Positions 46,021 to 57,620 of a stretch of 64,000 nt of DNA are shown here, one piece after another. Both the position numbers and the translations under genes were made by a program. The first letter of the stretch is position 1; each line of letters starts with the position of its first letter. The notes under the pieces are model-generated. The model did no database searches and was not told the DNA's origin. It saw only the letters and a program-made list of their open reading frames with translations. Source of the DNA: Aquatica leii (lineage: Eukaryota; Arthropoda; Insecta; Coleoptera; Lampyridae); NCBI GenBank assembly GCA_035610365.1, contig CM069439.1:1798001-1862000 (forward strand). The letters are read 5' to 3'.

Positions 46021-48929
46021 GCTTGTGGAGACAAATTTTAAATTGCAAACATCTAAACTAACTATAAAGACTAGCCAGAAGTGTGGTCTACATCTACAAC
46101 AACTTTAGTAGATTTTACAATATTCTTCAAAAAGTAGATACTAGAGCTGAAGTGATATTTAATATGGATTGTGCTAAATTACTTACAAGATACTGTACAC
46201 TTATGATACTAGTATAAAAGAAACAACAACCCTAAATGTGTTGAGAAGATGAAGTTGAAACACTTTTCTATTCTAATATAAGTGAATATGTGGCTTTTGA
46301 AATAGTTATCAGATAGACTACTTTGAGGTTATGTATTCAGAAGAAAACATGCTCATAAATCACAAAATCTTAAGCGTTTTTGCTAATATTTGATGCATTT
46401 TTTTCATAATGTAAAACGAAAATTAAATTAAATGCAATAATATAATTAGCATTTGTTTAAAATAACCGAGTGGATAGCAACTTTCAGTATTTTCTAAAGT
46501 GTCTCTATATTAAAAATTGTATTATTAAATTAACTTTATTGTCTTATTCTCGTGTGTAATTTTTTAGAAATCTTAAATTTTCTAACAAATCACTCTGTAC
46601 AACATTCGTGATTCTAAATAGTTTCTGAAAGTTATGATCAAAGTGACCATGGAAATAAGCGAACGCTTGATATGTTTTTGTGTAATGTCGGTTAAAGAAT
46701 AAAGTTACGGACGCGTTTTATAAAGTGTTTAGTTTGATTTAGTGTTCGTTTATTCAAATATTATATAATTCACTAGTACTTATTTATATCGGTTTTTTTT
46801 TCGAGTGTACGCGTTCGGTTATGGTAATTAGGGGTGTCGGATTTTCGGATGTTAGCATAGCAGGATGATAACTGATAAGGTACGTTTTTTTGTTTAATCC
46901 AGCCATTTTGTATCTACCGAATTCATGGAAGATTACAATGCAGTTTTGCGTTTTTTAGTCAGACACAATTAAACACACATGTAATTTTACAGGGTGAAAT
47001 GGAATTCCTATATGACCCTATTAGTTACTGGTAAGTGTTTCAAATTTCTTATAAATTAAAATTAGCGTATTTCAAATGTATTCTATTATAGATGAGGATT
47101 AAAATAACTATGTCGACGTAATCTATGTACGTATTTTGATTTTTGCATTTTTTTTACGCTGTTGTGGCACAATTTTTAATAAATTCAACATGCATATAAA
47201 GGTGTCTAAGATCAATTCACTTTCTATATCTGTCTTTGTTATTGATAGTTGGTAAGGAATACAAGACGAATTTAATTCTGGTAAAAAAAGCTAACTTGTT
47301 CATAATTTTAATCCACCCTATCTCGTTTATGATTCTTATGCACGTGGGCGGCATGTTGCATTTAGTAAACGGTGTCTTGAATAGCAAGATGATTTGTGTA
47401 TTTTATTAAAATACAAGGTATTAAATCAAAATATTCACGTAATCATGAAAATTATTACATGCAAAACCGACCGATAAAATTCAATCGCGAGCTGCTCAAA
47501 CAGTAGTAGTCGTCTTTCCAAAAATTAGATGGCCGACTACTGCTGAGATGGGGCGCTTATTGGGTGACGTTTTTTTCTTATTTTTGATTCTTTAAATTTT
47601 TTTCAAGTTTCTATGTTATTCACTAACAATTTTTTTTTGTCTCTTTGTTTTGTTCGTGCTTTTTTTAATTTTTTTTTCAGCTTCCACGCCCTCCTGTTGT
47701 AGAACTTTGTCTTATCGCTTTGTTTTGTTTATTCAGCTTTAAAATTTATAGTCCTTTTTTATCGTTGTTTTTATTTCTCGCTTTTAATTTTTTTCCTTTT
47801 TAAATTTTTCCATTAAATTGATAGAATACAGCTAGGTTTTTCTTTTTAGGTAATTTTTAGTAGGTTTGTGAATAGTTTTCAGGTAGAAAAGATGTCTTGC
47901 AACAATGGAATTGACACAGTGTATTTCTTTCCGTTATCAACAGAGCACTCGTTGCTGTCTTTTGAAATATGGGCCTGCCAAAATTATGGAACGACGTTAA
48001 ACTATAAACTTTTTCAAAAAACAAAATTGCAGGTTTTCAAAGGTTTACAACATGCCATCTTTATGTCTTATAGTTTTTGGGTATGACTATACGTTGGCAT
48101 TTCTTCTAAAGTCGTGGGGCTCACTGTTCACAAGACATCCGATTACTGGCTAGAGTGTGTTAATGACACTACATTGTGCGACATGTATAATAAAGTTTAT
48201 TTGAGCAGTTTTTGAAACAATTTTGTTTATATTTCATAAAATAATAATTTTTCTAGTAGTCTGTTTAGGTGAACGACTGCTAAGTTAACTATATATTTTA
48301 GCATCTAATACTGGGCCTAATCAACATATGAGATTAGACTACAGAGATAGATTACTATTTTAGAAATTGTTTTAACTTGATTCCATACAATTATCCAAAC
48401 TAGACAGAATAAAACTTACCTTTGCAGCTTTTTTATCTTATCAGCATCTTATAGCCGTTTGATCGCAAAAAAAAGATCAAGTACTTACTATATAGACACA
48501 AATTCGCTAAGATTCTATTCACTTACTAAGCATTCCGCACTTAAAATTTGTCCGATCGCTTGATTAGTGCAGTAATTTCTATTCTCTATTCATTTACCTT
48601 TTCTACGCAACTAAGAAAGAATGAAAAGTAAAGTAAAACTTCTGTAGGCGCGAATTGAGAAACATTCAATTAAAAAAAAAACAGTAATTAAGCATTATTT
48701 TATTTACATTTCTGGCGTTTATATTGACATTTCGTTGTGACTATCCACCTGTTTATGAAATGTTTTCGTTTTTATAAAACTTTCAATCAGTTTAATTAAA
48801 GAGTGAAATTTTTTTTTAAAATGAAAGTGGTATAAACGAAATTTATATAGATTATAAAACATCATTAATATATCATATATAAAACAGTGTTTAGTTAATT
48901 TAAAACGGAATAATCCCAGACGAAATTAC
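46021..48929. other. No gene recognised
   Basis: AT-rich, with long T-runs around 47570-47800. A small hairpin (arms 'cagtagtagtcg' and 'cgactactgctg') lies at about 47500-47545. Possible LTR or leader sequence of the following BEL/Pao fossil was not identified. Confidence 0.35.
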
Positions 48930-50595
48930 CCTTTTTGCGCGATCCAAAATTTCTCGGCGACTCATTACCACTCGCAAAACAACGATTTGTTTCATTAGAA
49001 CGTCGTTTGCTATCAAATCCTACAATAAAACTCCAATATGACAAGATAATTCGGGATTATTTAGAAAAAGACTATATTCGCCCGGTACATGAAGTTAATT
49101 CAACATTAATGGAATACGTGATACCGCATCACGCTGTTATACGGGAAGATAAACTTACCACTAAAATCCGTATGGTTTTGGATGCTAGTACGAAAACGAA
49201 TTCGGGATACTCACTTAATGACCTATTACATACTGGAAAAAATTTACAAACAGATTTATTCCACATAATTCTCAATTTTCGCTTATTTCCAATTGCAATA
49301 AACGCTGATATACGTGAAATGTATTTAAGAATTTTAGTACACGAAGATTCTCGACGTTTTCAACGTATTCTTTATAGATTTCATTTAAATGACCCATTGC
49401 AACTATACGAATTTAATCGCGTTACCTTTGGTATGAAGTGTAGTCCCTTTTTAGCAATGCGCACTATTCGTCAACTAACTTCTGATGAAAAGGAAAAGTT
49501 TCCGCTGGCCGCAGATATCATAGAAAAGGGCGCATTGTACATGGACGACTTGGCGCTAAGTTGTATATCGTTAAACAATGCCATCGAAATGTCTACACAA
49601 TTAAAACAATTGCTAGCTCATGGAAGATTTCAACTTGTTAAATTTGCTAGTAATTCGTTAGAATTTATGTCCAAAATACCGGTAGAAGATCGTGTTACAG
49701 AATATATTGAATTTAATTAAGACGAGACTATGAAACTGCTAGGGCTTCATTGGATACCCGGTTTAGACTATTTCACTTTTACGGTTCATATGCAAAATCG
49801 AAAATGTACCAAACGAAATATTTTGTCTACTATTGCCAGGCTATGGGATTTAATGGGGTTTGTCGCACCAGTGATACTACTTGCAAAATTAATTATTAAA
49901 TCTCTTTGGCGAAATAAAATAGATTGGGATGACACGCCGCCCAATAATATTGTAAAGATATGGAATCAATTTCAAAGTGAACTACCTTTATTAGAAACAA
50001 TAAAAATACCTCGCCATGTAGGAGTTGATCGAAATTGTATTTTATCATTATTAGGATTTTCTGACGCTAGCGAACGTGCATATGGTGGAGTAGTGTATTT
50101 ACATGTGTATTTTCCAAATGAGGAAAAATTTTTTGTTAATTTAATGTGCGCAAAATCCAAACTAGCCCCTTTGAAGGTTGTTTCACTTGCTCGATTGGAA
50201 CTATGCGGTGCTTTAGTTCTTTCACGATTAATGAGAACGGTTTACAATGTTTATTCATCTCGCTGTACAATTAATAATGTTTTGGCGTTTTGTGATAGTA
50301 CAGTTGTATTAGCTTGGATTCATTCTTCTCCCGCTAGGTGGCAAACATTCGTTGGAAACCGCGTTTCAAAGATTCACGATAACCTTAACGCTAAACATTT
50401 TTACTATATTAAAGGCACTGAAAATCCAGCAGACTGTTTGTCTCGTGGTTTAACACCGTCGCAACTAATTAAACATACGATGTGGTTTGAAAGTTCACCT
50501 TTTGTTCATTCTCCAATTGCAGACTGGCCTATACATCAATTTGACCCTAAATGTGTCGCCGAACTAAAAGCTTTTTACAAAATTAACTATTAGAG
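48930..50595 (+). mobile_element. BEL/Pao LTR retrotransposon fossil (pol part)
   Basis: Reverse transcriptase of BEL/Pao type: KIRMVLDASTKTNSGYSLND near the start, INADIREMYLRI, FGMKCSPFLAMRT and YMDDLAL (catalytic motif). It continues into the linker (LLGLHWIPGLD), TIARLWDLMGFVAPV and an RNase H-like part (FSDASERAYGGVVYL, then KSKLAPLK and ADCLSRGLTP). Gag, integrase and LTRs are not seen, so it is a partial fossil, with about one break in the part that remains. The reading frames are long, suggesting moderate age. Confidence 0.85.
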
Positions 50596-50935
50596 AATTA
50601 ATAAATTTAAAATAGACCAATTAAAGAATAAAAAAAATAATAAAAATAATTACATAAATTAAAATGAAATGGAAAAAATAAAGTAAAAGTATATAAAAGA
50701 AAACCAATAGGAAAACGTAAATTAAAACTGAATTTAGAAAATATAACAAATCAGTTATGTACCTTTAAGTCAAATTAAAATTCCAAAGCCTTATACGCAG
50801 CAAAACACAAAAATAAAAAACAAAATATACTAAAAAAAACATTCCATAACAATAAAATCAAAAATCTTAATACTACTGTCTTGATTTAATTTGACGTTGA
50901 TTTTATTATAAAAAAATGTAAAACTGTGACAATTC
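50594..50935. other. A-rich spacer between BEL/Pao and PLE
   Basis: Very A-rich sequence without recognisable features. It may include the degraded downstream part of the BEL/Pao fossil. Confidence 0.4.
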
Positions 50936-52490
50936 GTACTAAGATAAGAATGTCTTCCGGGTTTGGACCGTGTCATTGTTGTTGTAACCGAAGTTGCCAA
51001 CGTTTCGCCCACTTTCGTAAGCGGCTTCATCAGGGCGTGAGATAAATTACAAAACTCAAACAAGCAACCGAAATCTCACTAAGAGCTTCTCAAAAGTAGG
51101 TTATCCACTTGTGAAACAAGCCATAATCTAAACTCTGAAAAGGTAAGAAAGAAAACGATAACTTGAAAAAGCAAACGAAAATCTAACAAAGAATCACCAC
51201 CGAGTTACGTAATCAACTTGTGAACCAAGCCAGATTCTAAACTCCGTAGAATTACTTTAGAAGAAATGGTTGTATATAAAGGAAAAGGATCGTCACGGAT
51301 GGTTAAGCTCGACTCTGATTGGGTCACGGTTGATAAGAGGCGTGTTTTCAATAAATGACTAAGGACCGGGATAGCTCAAAACCATGATCCTGATTGAAGT
51401 TATTGGGATATTTGATGATTTCCATGCTTTCTCGGAATTTCTTGTCGAAAAAGAATGGAGATTTGGCAATCAACGAAACATTATCAAAATCTATCTTGTG
51501 ACCTGTAGTAAAATGATGTTCGGCAATCGCAGACTTGGAAATATACCTTTTCCTTATACAACGATTATGTTCTGAAATGCGAGTAATGACGGAACGACCG
51601 ATTTCACCAATGTAGAGTAAACCACATGAACAAGGAATTTGGTACACATCTTTAGATGAAAGTGTAGGAAATTTGTCTTTGGGAGAAGGAAGAATCTGAG
51701 AAATTTTGCCTGTCGAGTTAAATATGGGTTTAATACCATTCTTACGAAGAAGTTTCCCTATTTGATCTGTAACCTTGTGAATGTAGGGTAAAAAGGCCAA
51801 TTTCGGGTTGGATTCGGGTGTAGAAATGTCCTTAGGTAATCGAGTACGTGGATGTAGACGACGATTAATAACTCTATGAATATCTCGCTTTACATAACCA
51901 TTGTTCACTAAGGTTCTAGTAAGATGACGGAGTGCAGGATGATGATGAGACGAAGCATGAAGGTATCTGTCCGTATGGGTGGGTTTGCGATAAACAGAAT
52001 GGCCCAGAAGTCCGTCGGGATTACGAGTCACAAGAACGTCAAGAAATGGAAGAGAACCATTACTTTCAATTTCCATTGTAAATTTGATATCTAAGTGTTG
52101 ATTGTTAAGATGATCAAGAAACTTAGACAATTCAAGATGACCATGAGACCAAACAATAAACGTGTCGTCAACACACCTAAACCACAATTTAGGTTTTAAT
52201 ACTTATGATTCCAAAGCAACCGTTTCAAAGGATTCCATAAAAATGGTACAACAGGTGATAGAGGAGAACCCATAGCAGCACCAGAAACCTGTTTGTAAAA
52301 CTTGTTATCAAATTGGAATTAAGCAGAGAGCAAGTGAGATTTCGATTTCTTGTTTGAGTTTTGCGGTTTATCTCACGCCCTTCCCCTTACGAAAGTGGGC
52401 GAAAGATTGGCAACTTCGGTTACAACAACAATGACACGGCCCAAACCCCGAAGACATTCTTATCTTAGTATAGATTCCGGCCGTGGAAAC
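50936..52490 (-). mobile_element. Third large PLE copy with inverted terminal sequence
   Basis: Minus-strand coding (52187 down to about 51348) from just before the catalytic YVDD (here CVDD: FRCVDDTFIVW) through GSLPFLDVLVTRN to the GIY-YIG domain (VYQIPCSCGLLYIGE). An internal deletion lies around 51930. The pLTR-like tail spans 50936-51300. A shorter copy of the same terminal sequence lies in opposite orientation at about 52340-52490, so the element has inverted ends of about 145 bp. The catalytic-site Tyr to Cys change and the deletion suggest it is inactive. Confidence 0.88.
50982..51052 (-). ncRNA. Hammerhead-ribozyme-like motif, third PLE copy
   Basis: On the minus strand: CTGATGA (51033-51027), stem II, GAAAC (51006-51002) and GTT, with proximal stem I GCC/GGC. 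Distal helix TTGTAA (from 51052-51047) pairs with TTACAA (from 50987-50982). In the copy at 27788 both of these strands read TTGCAA, so one C-G pair is replaced by a T-A pair. Confidence 0.7.
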
Positions 52491-53979
52491 CTTCGCTATT
52501 ACATGTGACAATTCGTCTTTAAAATAATTCAAACAATCAATAAATCGTGTTAATTGAAAGTTTGATTAATGGTGCAAAAACATTGATTGTTATAAATACT
52601 TTAAATTTTTGTAGCTACAGGGGGGGGGGTTGGTTGGTTAAAAAGCCCTTCTGAAGATGTTATCCCAAAATTCGAGTGGTTTCAGATTTGCGATGGTCCG
52701 CCCAAAGCGAAATGTAACAATATGGCACAAAATCGGCACTTAACACAATAAATTCTATAAAACTTTAATTATATTTAGGCCCAAATTAATCGTCGAAACC
52801 GTAAAACAAACAAATTAAGAAAATTCCATTCACTTAAAACTTTATTGAACCCATAATAACACTCCGGACACTACTACCCACGTTTCAGGGGTCTCAGCCC
52901 ATAACTGCATTCCCAAAAAAGGTAACTCCGAAGTCTTAACTTCTTAAAAGAAAAATTACTCATATAAATAAACTTGGTTTACCACGACTGCTATTCAGAA
53001 CTATGACGTTAAATTTTTAAGAAAAACAAACGAGTCAATAAAACGTTGACAAAGATCCGAAATTAACTGTAAATAAACTATAACGGCGGTAAACGTTGTA
53101 AGTTGATTTTACACCCGCGTATTTCAAAATAGTTAGCAGTAATGTAATTCGCACAATTCCATCGACTACTCTACAGCTTTATATTCAAGTATGAATGAGG
53201 TAACCATTAACAACGTTTGATGGCAGAGTCATATCGTAGTATAAGTTACTATGTTTAAAAGATAACTGTAAATTGCCTGATTCTAGTTAACATAAAATTA
53301 AGTCAGTAAAATTAAAATTTCTATATACAAAGAAGAACGACGGACGTTAAAGTTAAACAAACAATATACACTGAATGTAAATTCAAAAATAATTGTAAGT
53401 GTGATAAGGTCAATAGATAAAAATGACCATGAAATCGCATACATCTACAAAGCTTGGACCTGTGGACTGTTTCCACGCATAACCTTTTCTTGTAAGTTTT
53501 TGTCTTTACGTTGTACCTGTTAACAAATTTAGTTATTGCCCCTCCTAAGGAAGACAAGATCTAGTAATAATTAATAATGATCTTGGATACACAAATGGCC
53601 AATCAAATCTACGAAAAAATCATTGTTTGTAAAATCTGATTAAGATACTGTACGGAATTTAAAAACTAATTTATTTGAAAACTAAATAGCTACACAATTA
53701 GAACTAAACGTAATTAATTAAATATAACGATATTTAAAGAAAATAACTTACATTAATTAAATATTACTATCACTCGGTATTTACTGTTCGCACTTTTTTT
53801 TATATAAAACTAGTCTTTGTTTATGCTAACACGTACACTTACACGTCGTTGTATTATTATTTAGACACGTGCACTTTATGTATGTAAACTGACACTTCTT
53901 CCGACTCGATTCAAAAAACTGGACTCTATCCTCCTTCGAATGCTTTTTATATTTTTCCGTTATCTGCATCCAAAATGTT
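52491..53979. other. No gene recognised; may include the gypsy LTR
   Basis: It contains a run of ten G near 52620. It lies downstream of the minus-strand Ty3/Gypsy fossil and probably includes its terminal repeat, but I found no matching upstream copy to define one. Confidence 0.3.
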
Positions 53980-56900
53980 TCGCGTTTTTAGACGATTTCC
54001 CCTTCTTTAAGACGGTTCCGTCTTAGAACAGGGAATTGGATGGGACACCGGTAGAAAGGATTGTGGTGATAGCGGCAGTTATCTCTATTCCTTGAGCAAT
54101 TAATGGACTTTCTTTGATCCGATATTCTACTTGGATAGTAACTACAGACCAACATTTGCCACGACTGTTCCTTGGAAAACGACCTGCAACATATTTCCAA
54201 CTATCTTCCAATCCAAATGATCTTAGCTACAACCAAGCTTGGGTACTGCCAATATCTGAATGTAGTGGAGCTCTATTTCTCTTTTGAGAATGCTCGCGAC
54301 AGCTTTTCGTATGACAGCTTTGCACATGAGTACCTATTGATGACCAGATAGAAAACGAAGCGTCGGTCATCACGTAATTTTAAGATTTTGCCGACCGCCG
54401 GTTGTTGTTTCCGTAGTTCCGTAGTTCACCTAGCCGTTTTTTTAAATACCGCTGCAACCCCTCTGTACATCTCAAGATAGTTGCTCACGCAATGTGCGAT
54501 AGCGTAATTCTTTCGCGTTTGGAACAGATCTTGTTGCTCTTCGGTTCTAATTCCAAACCTAGCTTTTCTAGATCCTCCGTACATACTTATTGAAGTTCAG
54601 TTCATTGACTTGATTCCTAGTTCTGCTCGTTGTTACTCTGGTTCGGACTGGGTTTTGGACAATGTTGTTATCGCCATCGATGTGGACCACTTTTGGCTTC
54701 GAGTGGTTTTCGAATGCGATATATGACGTTATCATTACGCTGTACAACTTTATAAGGGTCCTCTCATTGCCTCTGCAGCTTCGGAGACAAACCACGTCTT
54801 TTTTGGTGATTATACAACTACACCATGTCGCTCCGTTAAAACCCACTGTTTTATGCCTTGACGTCATATCTGGTCTTTATTTTGTTGCTGCCAATTTGTG
54901 TGTTTTTACAACAGTGCAAGTACTGATCCCAATCTATTTACTGTTCGGACACTACTTTGGTTATGTATTTTCGCATTGTTCGATTCATCCGTTCAACCAT
55001 GCCATCAGATTAAGGATGGAGAGGCGTTGTTCTAGTTTTCTTAACTTCCAGCAGTAGGCAAAAATTACCACTAAGATGTATTTGTATCTTGAAACAGATT
55101 CTGGGAGCGGCCTTGCGATGTCAATCGTTATTGTCTCTAAAGGGCTTCCCACGTTATACTGTTTCATTGGTGCTTTGCGGTTTTTTGCTGGACCATTTCT
55201 TGATGCGCAGACCGTACACTTACAGCACCATTCCATGACGTCCTATTTGCAGTTCACCCAGTAGAATCTTTCTCTAATGTCTTCTTTACGGCAAAGTGTC
55301 CTCCTGATGTAGTATCGTGCAAATGCTGCAACTCCTCTGACACTTGGCTTTTTGGCACCACCAACTGCAGTTTCTTTTCTGTCCTCTTGACCCTAAGGAT
55401 CGCTTAAGAATACCAACTTCTACTCCCAAAGAGTCCCACTGCGCGCAGTGCGCTTTGATGTTTTTGCCCAAAGCACGCACTTCTTCCCAAGTTGGTCGTC
55501 GATTGTTGGCTTTCCAGCTCAGGAGTATTTTATTTTAGGATCGTTTTCTTGTTTGCGACACAACTACTCAGGTTCCTACTCGTCATCAATCATAGCAGTT
55601 CTCCGGAGGCATTCGATCTTCAAGTCGCGAACAATGGCTGCAGTCTGCTGGACATGGTCTTCTGGACAAGCCATAACCTTTTCAAAACGGCGTAGTCCGT
55701 CTTTAGTGCAAAAACGTCCATACAAATATTTGTAGAAGTGTTCTATGTACTTGACGACTGCTAATAGCCCTCTCTTAGTCACGATACTGCACTGCACTTC
55801 TCCTTAGGTTCCAATTCTATCTACCAACAAGCACTCTTCAAATCCAACGTAGAAAACCACTGGGATGCTAACAGAGTGTCTAAAGTATCATCAATTCTCG
55901 GTAAAGAGTAGCTGTCCGTTTTGGTCACGTTGTTAAGCTGTCTGTAGTCTACGCAAAACCTTGTTGATCCACTTCACTTCTTTACTATTACCGCTAGGGA
56001 CACTTATAGATTATTTGAAAATTGAATCACACCTTCTCTTTCCACATCCGTAATTATACGTTCAGTTTCTTCTCGTTTTGCCAAAGGAAGTCGGCGTAGA
56101 TGTCACATTGGCCGAGCGTCTCCGGTATTAATTTTATGCTTCACCACGTTTGTTCTTTCTTTTGAACCAACAGAAACACATCTCGATACCGTTGGACCAA
56201 CATTTTAACTATAGCCAACTGGTCTTGGGTAAGGTTTAAGCACTTGGGGGTAAGAATATCTAATAGATGTTGTGGACACTTCTTCGGCGACGTAGCTTTA
56301 TTAGGATTTACGGATCTCACAATTTGAGATAATGGAGTGCATTGGTTTACCACGGTTTTCTTTTTTAACGTTACTGGATCTGTGTTGACATTCAATACCC
56401 TTACATCTTGTTTTCTACTCGTACTAATCTTCTTCCTACTAGTAATCCCTTTTCAACCAAGTAGCCCTCTATTGGTTCAATAACTGAATGTAGCCTTCTC
56501 GGAGGTTTCCATTGCCACACTTTCAGTCCTTTCAGGCAGATTCGCGCTTTTATTCCATAAGACTCGCACGGTTGCCTTCTCTGTCGAATGAAAAGGGATT
56601 TCTTCACCATCGATCTTTAGGACATCGTTCTTCATATCCAAATGGAACCCACACTTCTTTATAATGTCTATTCCAAGAATAACTTCTTCAGTGATGTCAG
56701 CTACTAGTACTTGATGGTCGAGTAGTTCATTTTCTAAACCAATGGTGACTTTTAATTTTCCGTGTATTTCTTCGCCCGTCGTTCGGAGTCGTACTGTTAC
56801 TGATGATGTCTTCTCATTTTCCAATAATATGTTACGACGGATGACGGCCTTTGTCACTACCCTGTCAACTAGTAACTGAACACTTCGTACATTGATTTTG

Positions 56901-57420
56901 CTATCGAGATAAATGCTGTGCAATTGCTCTACAAGCGATGCAATTTGAATTGTAATTTTTGGTGGATGACTAGATACAGTTAAGTTTGGTTTCTTTTGCT
57001 CAATTCGTTTCAGGTTTTTGAACGCACATCTTGTTTTCTTTTTAGGTTTAGCACGGCGTCGTCGTACCTAACCTATTTTAGCGCAGATCAAAATTGCGAT
57101 TCCTTTTTTCCGAAGTATTTGTTGCGCTATTTCTTCGATGCTTTTTAGTGTCTGCAGGGATACTTTTGCAGGACAGTAGAGTTTATGATCGTCTCGGTGC
57201 GATGCTTGCTTTGCTGCTTCAAACTCTAAGGCATGCACTAAAACGCCAACGTCTTAGGTCGAGTTATACTTAGAGTTTGCTGCGTTTCGCTGTCTCATAG
57301 GCCGTTCACAAAAGTTTGAATAGCCCATTGCTCCACGAAGGTATTTGGTGCTGGTAAGATACGCAAGCCGTGTCAATCTGGCGATTGTCAAGATGGAACT
57401 CGATGGGTCTGATAGAAACC
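53980..57420 (-). mobile_element. Ty3/Gypsy LTR retrotransposon fossil
   Basis: Minus strand, in the expected order: gag-like remnant (57400-57000), retropepsin-like region (about 56920-56480, with LLVDRVVTKAVIRRNILL and EEVILGIDIIKKCGFHLD), RT region (about 56400-55580), and integrase with its zinc-binding part (CCKCTVCASRN) and TITIDIARPLP near 55140. It then runs into the C-terminal part near 54000. LTRs were not defined. It carries many breaks and is old. The style suggests the mdg1/412-like side of the family, tentatively. Confidence 0.8.
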
Positions 57421-57582
57421 AGAAGTGGGTGTATATAATTTTGTACTTATAAATTATTTGAATTATTTTTACAATTTCTTATAGAGATAATTCTTCCTAA
57501 CAATTTATTCAAATAAAAATAATTCTAACATTAACAGTTTATTAGATATTCGATTTATAATTTAAAATGAATTCGAACTATT

Positions 57583-57620
57583 ATCTAGGTTCGAATCCTG
57601 CCTGCAACGATTTTTTTTTA
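57583..57620 (+). tRNA. tRNA-like T-arm remnant, not a full tRNA
   Basis: GGTTCGAATCC, the classic B-box/T-loop sequence, occurs at about 57588-57598, followed by a 7-8 base tail and a T-run near 57610 that could stop RNA polymerase III. No A box, anticodon arm or matching 5' acceptor strand is visible upstream. It is best read as a tRNA or SINE remnant, or chance. Confidence 0.25.
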
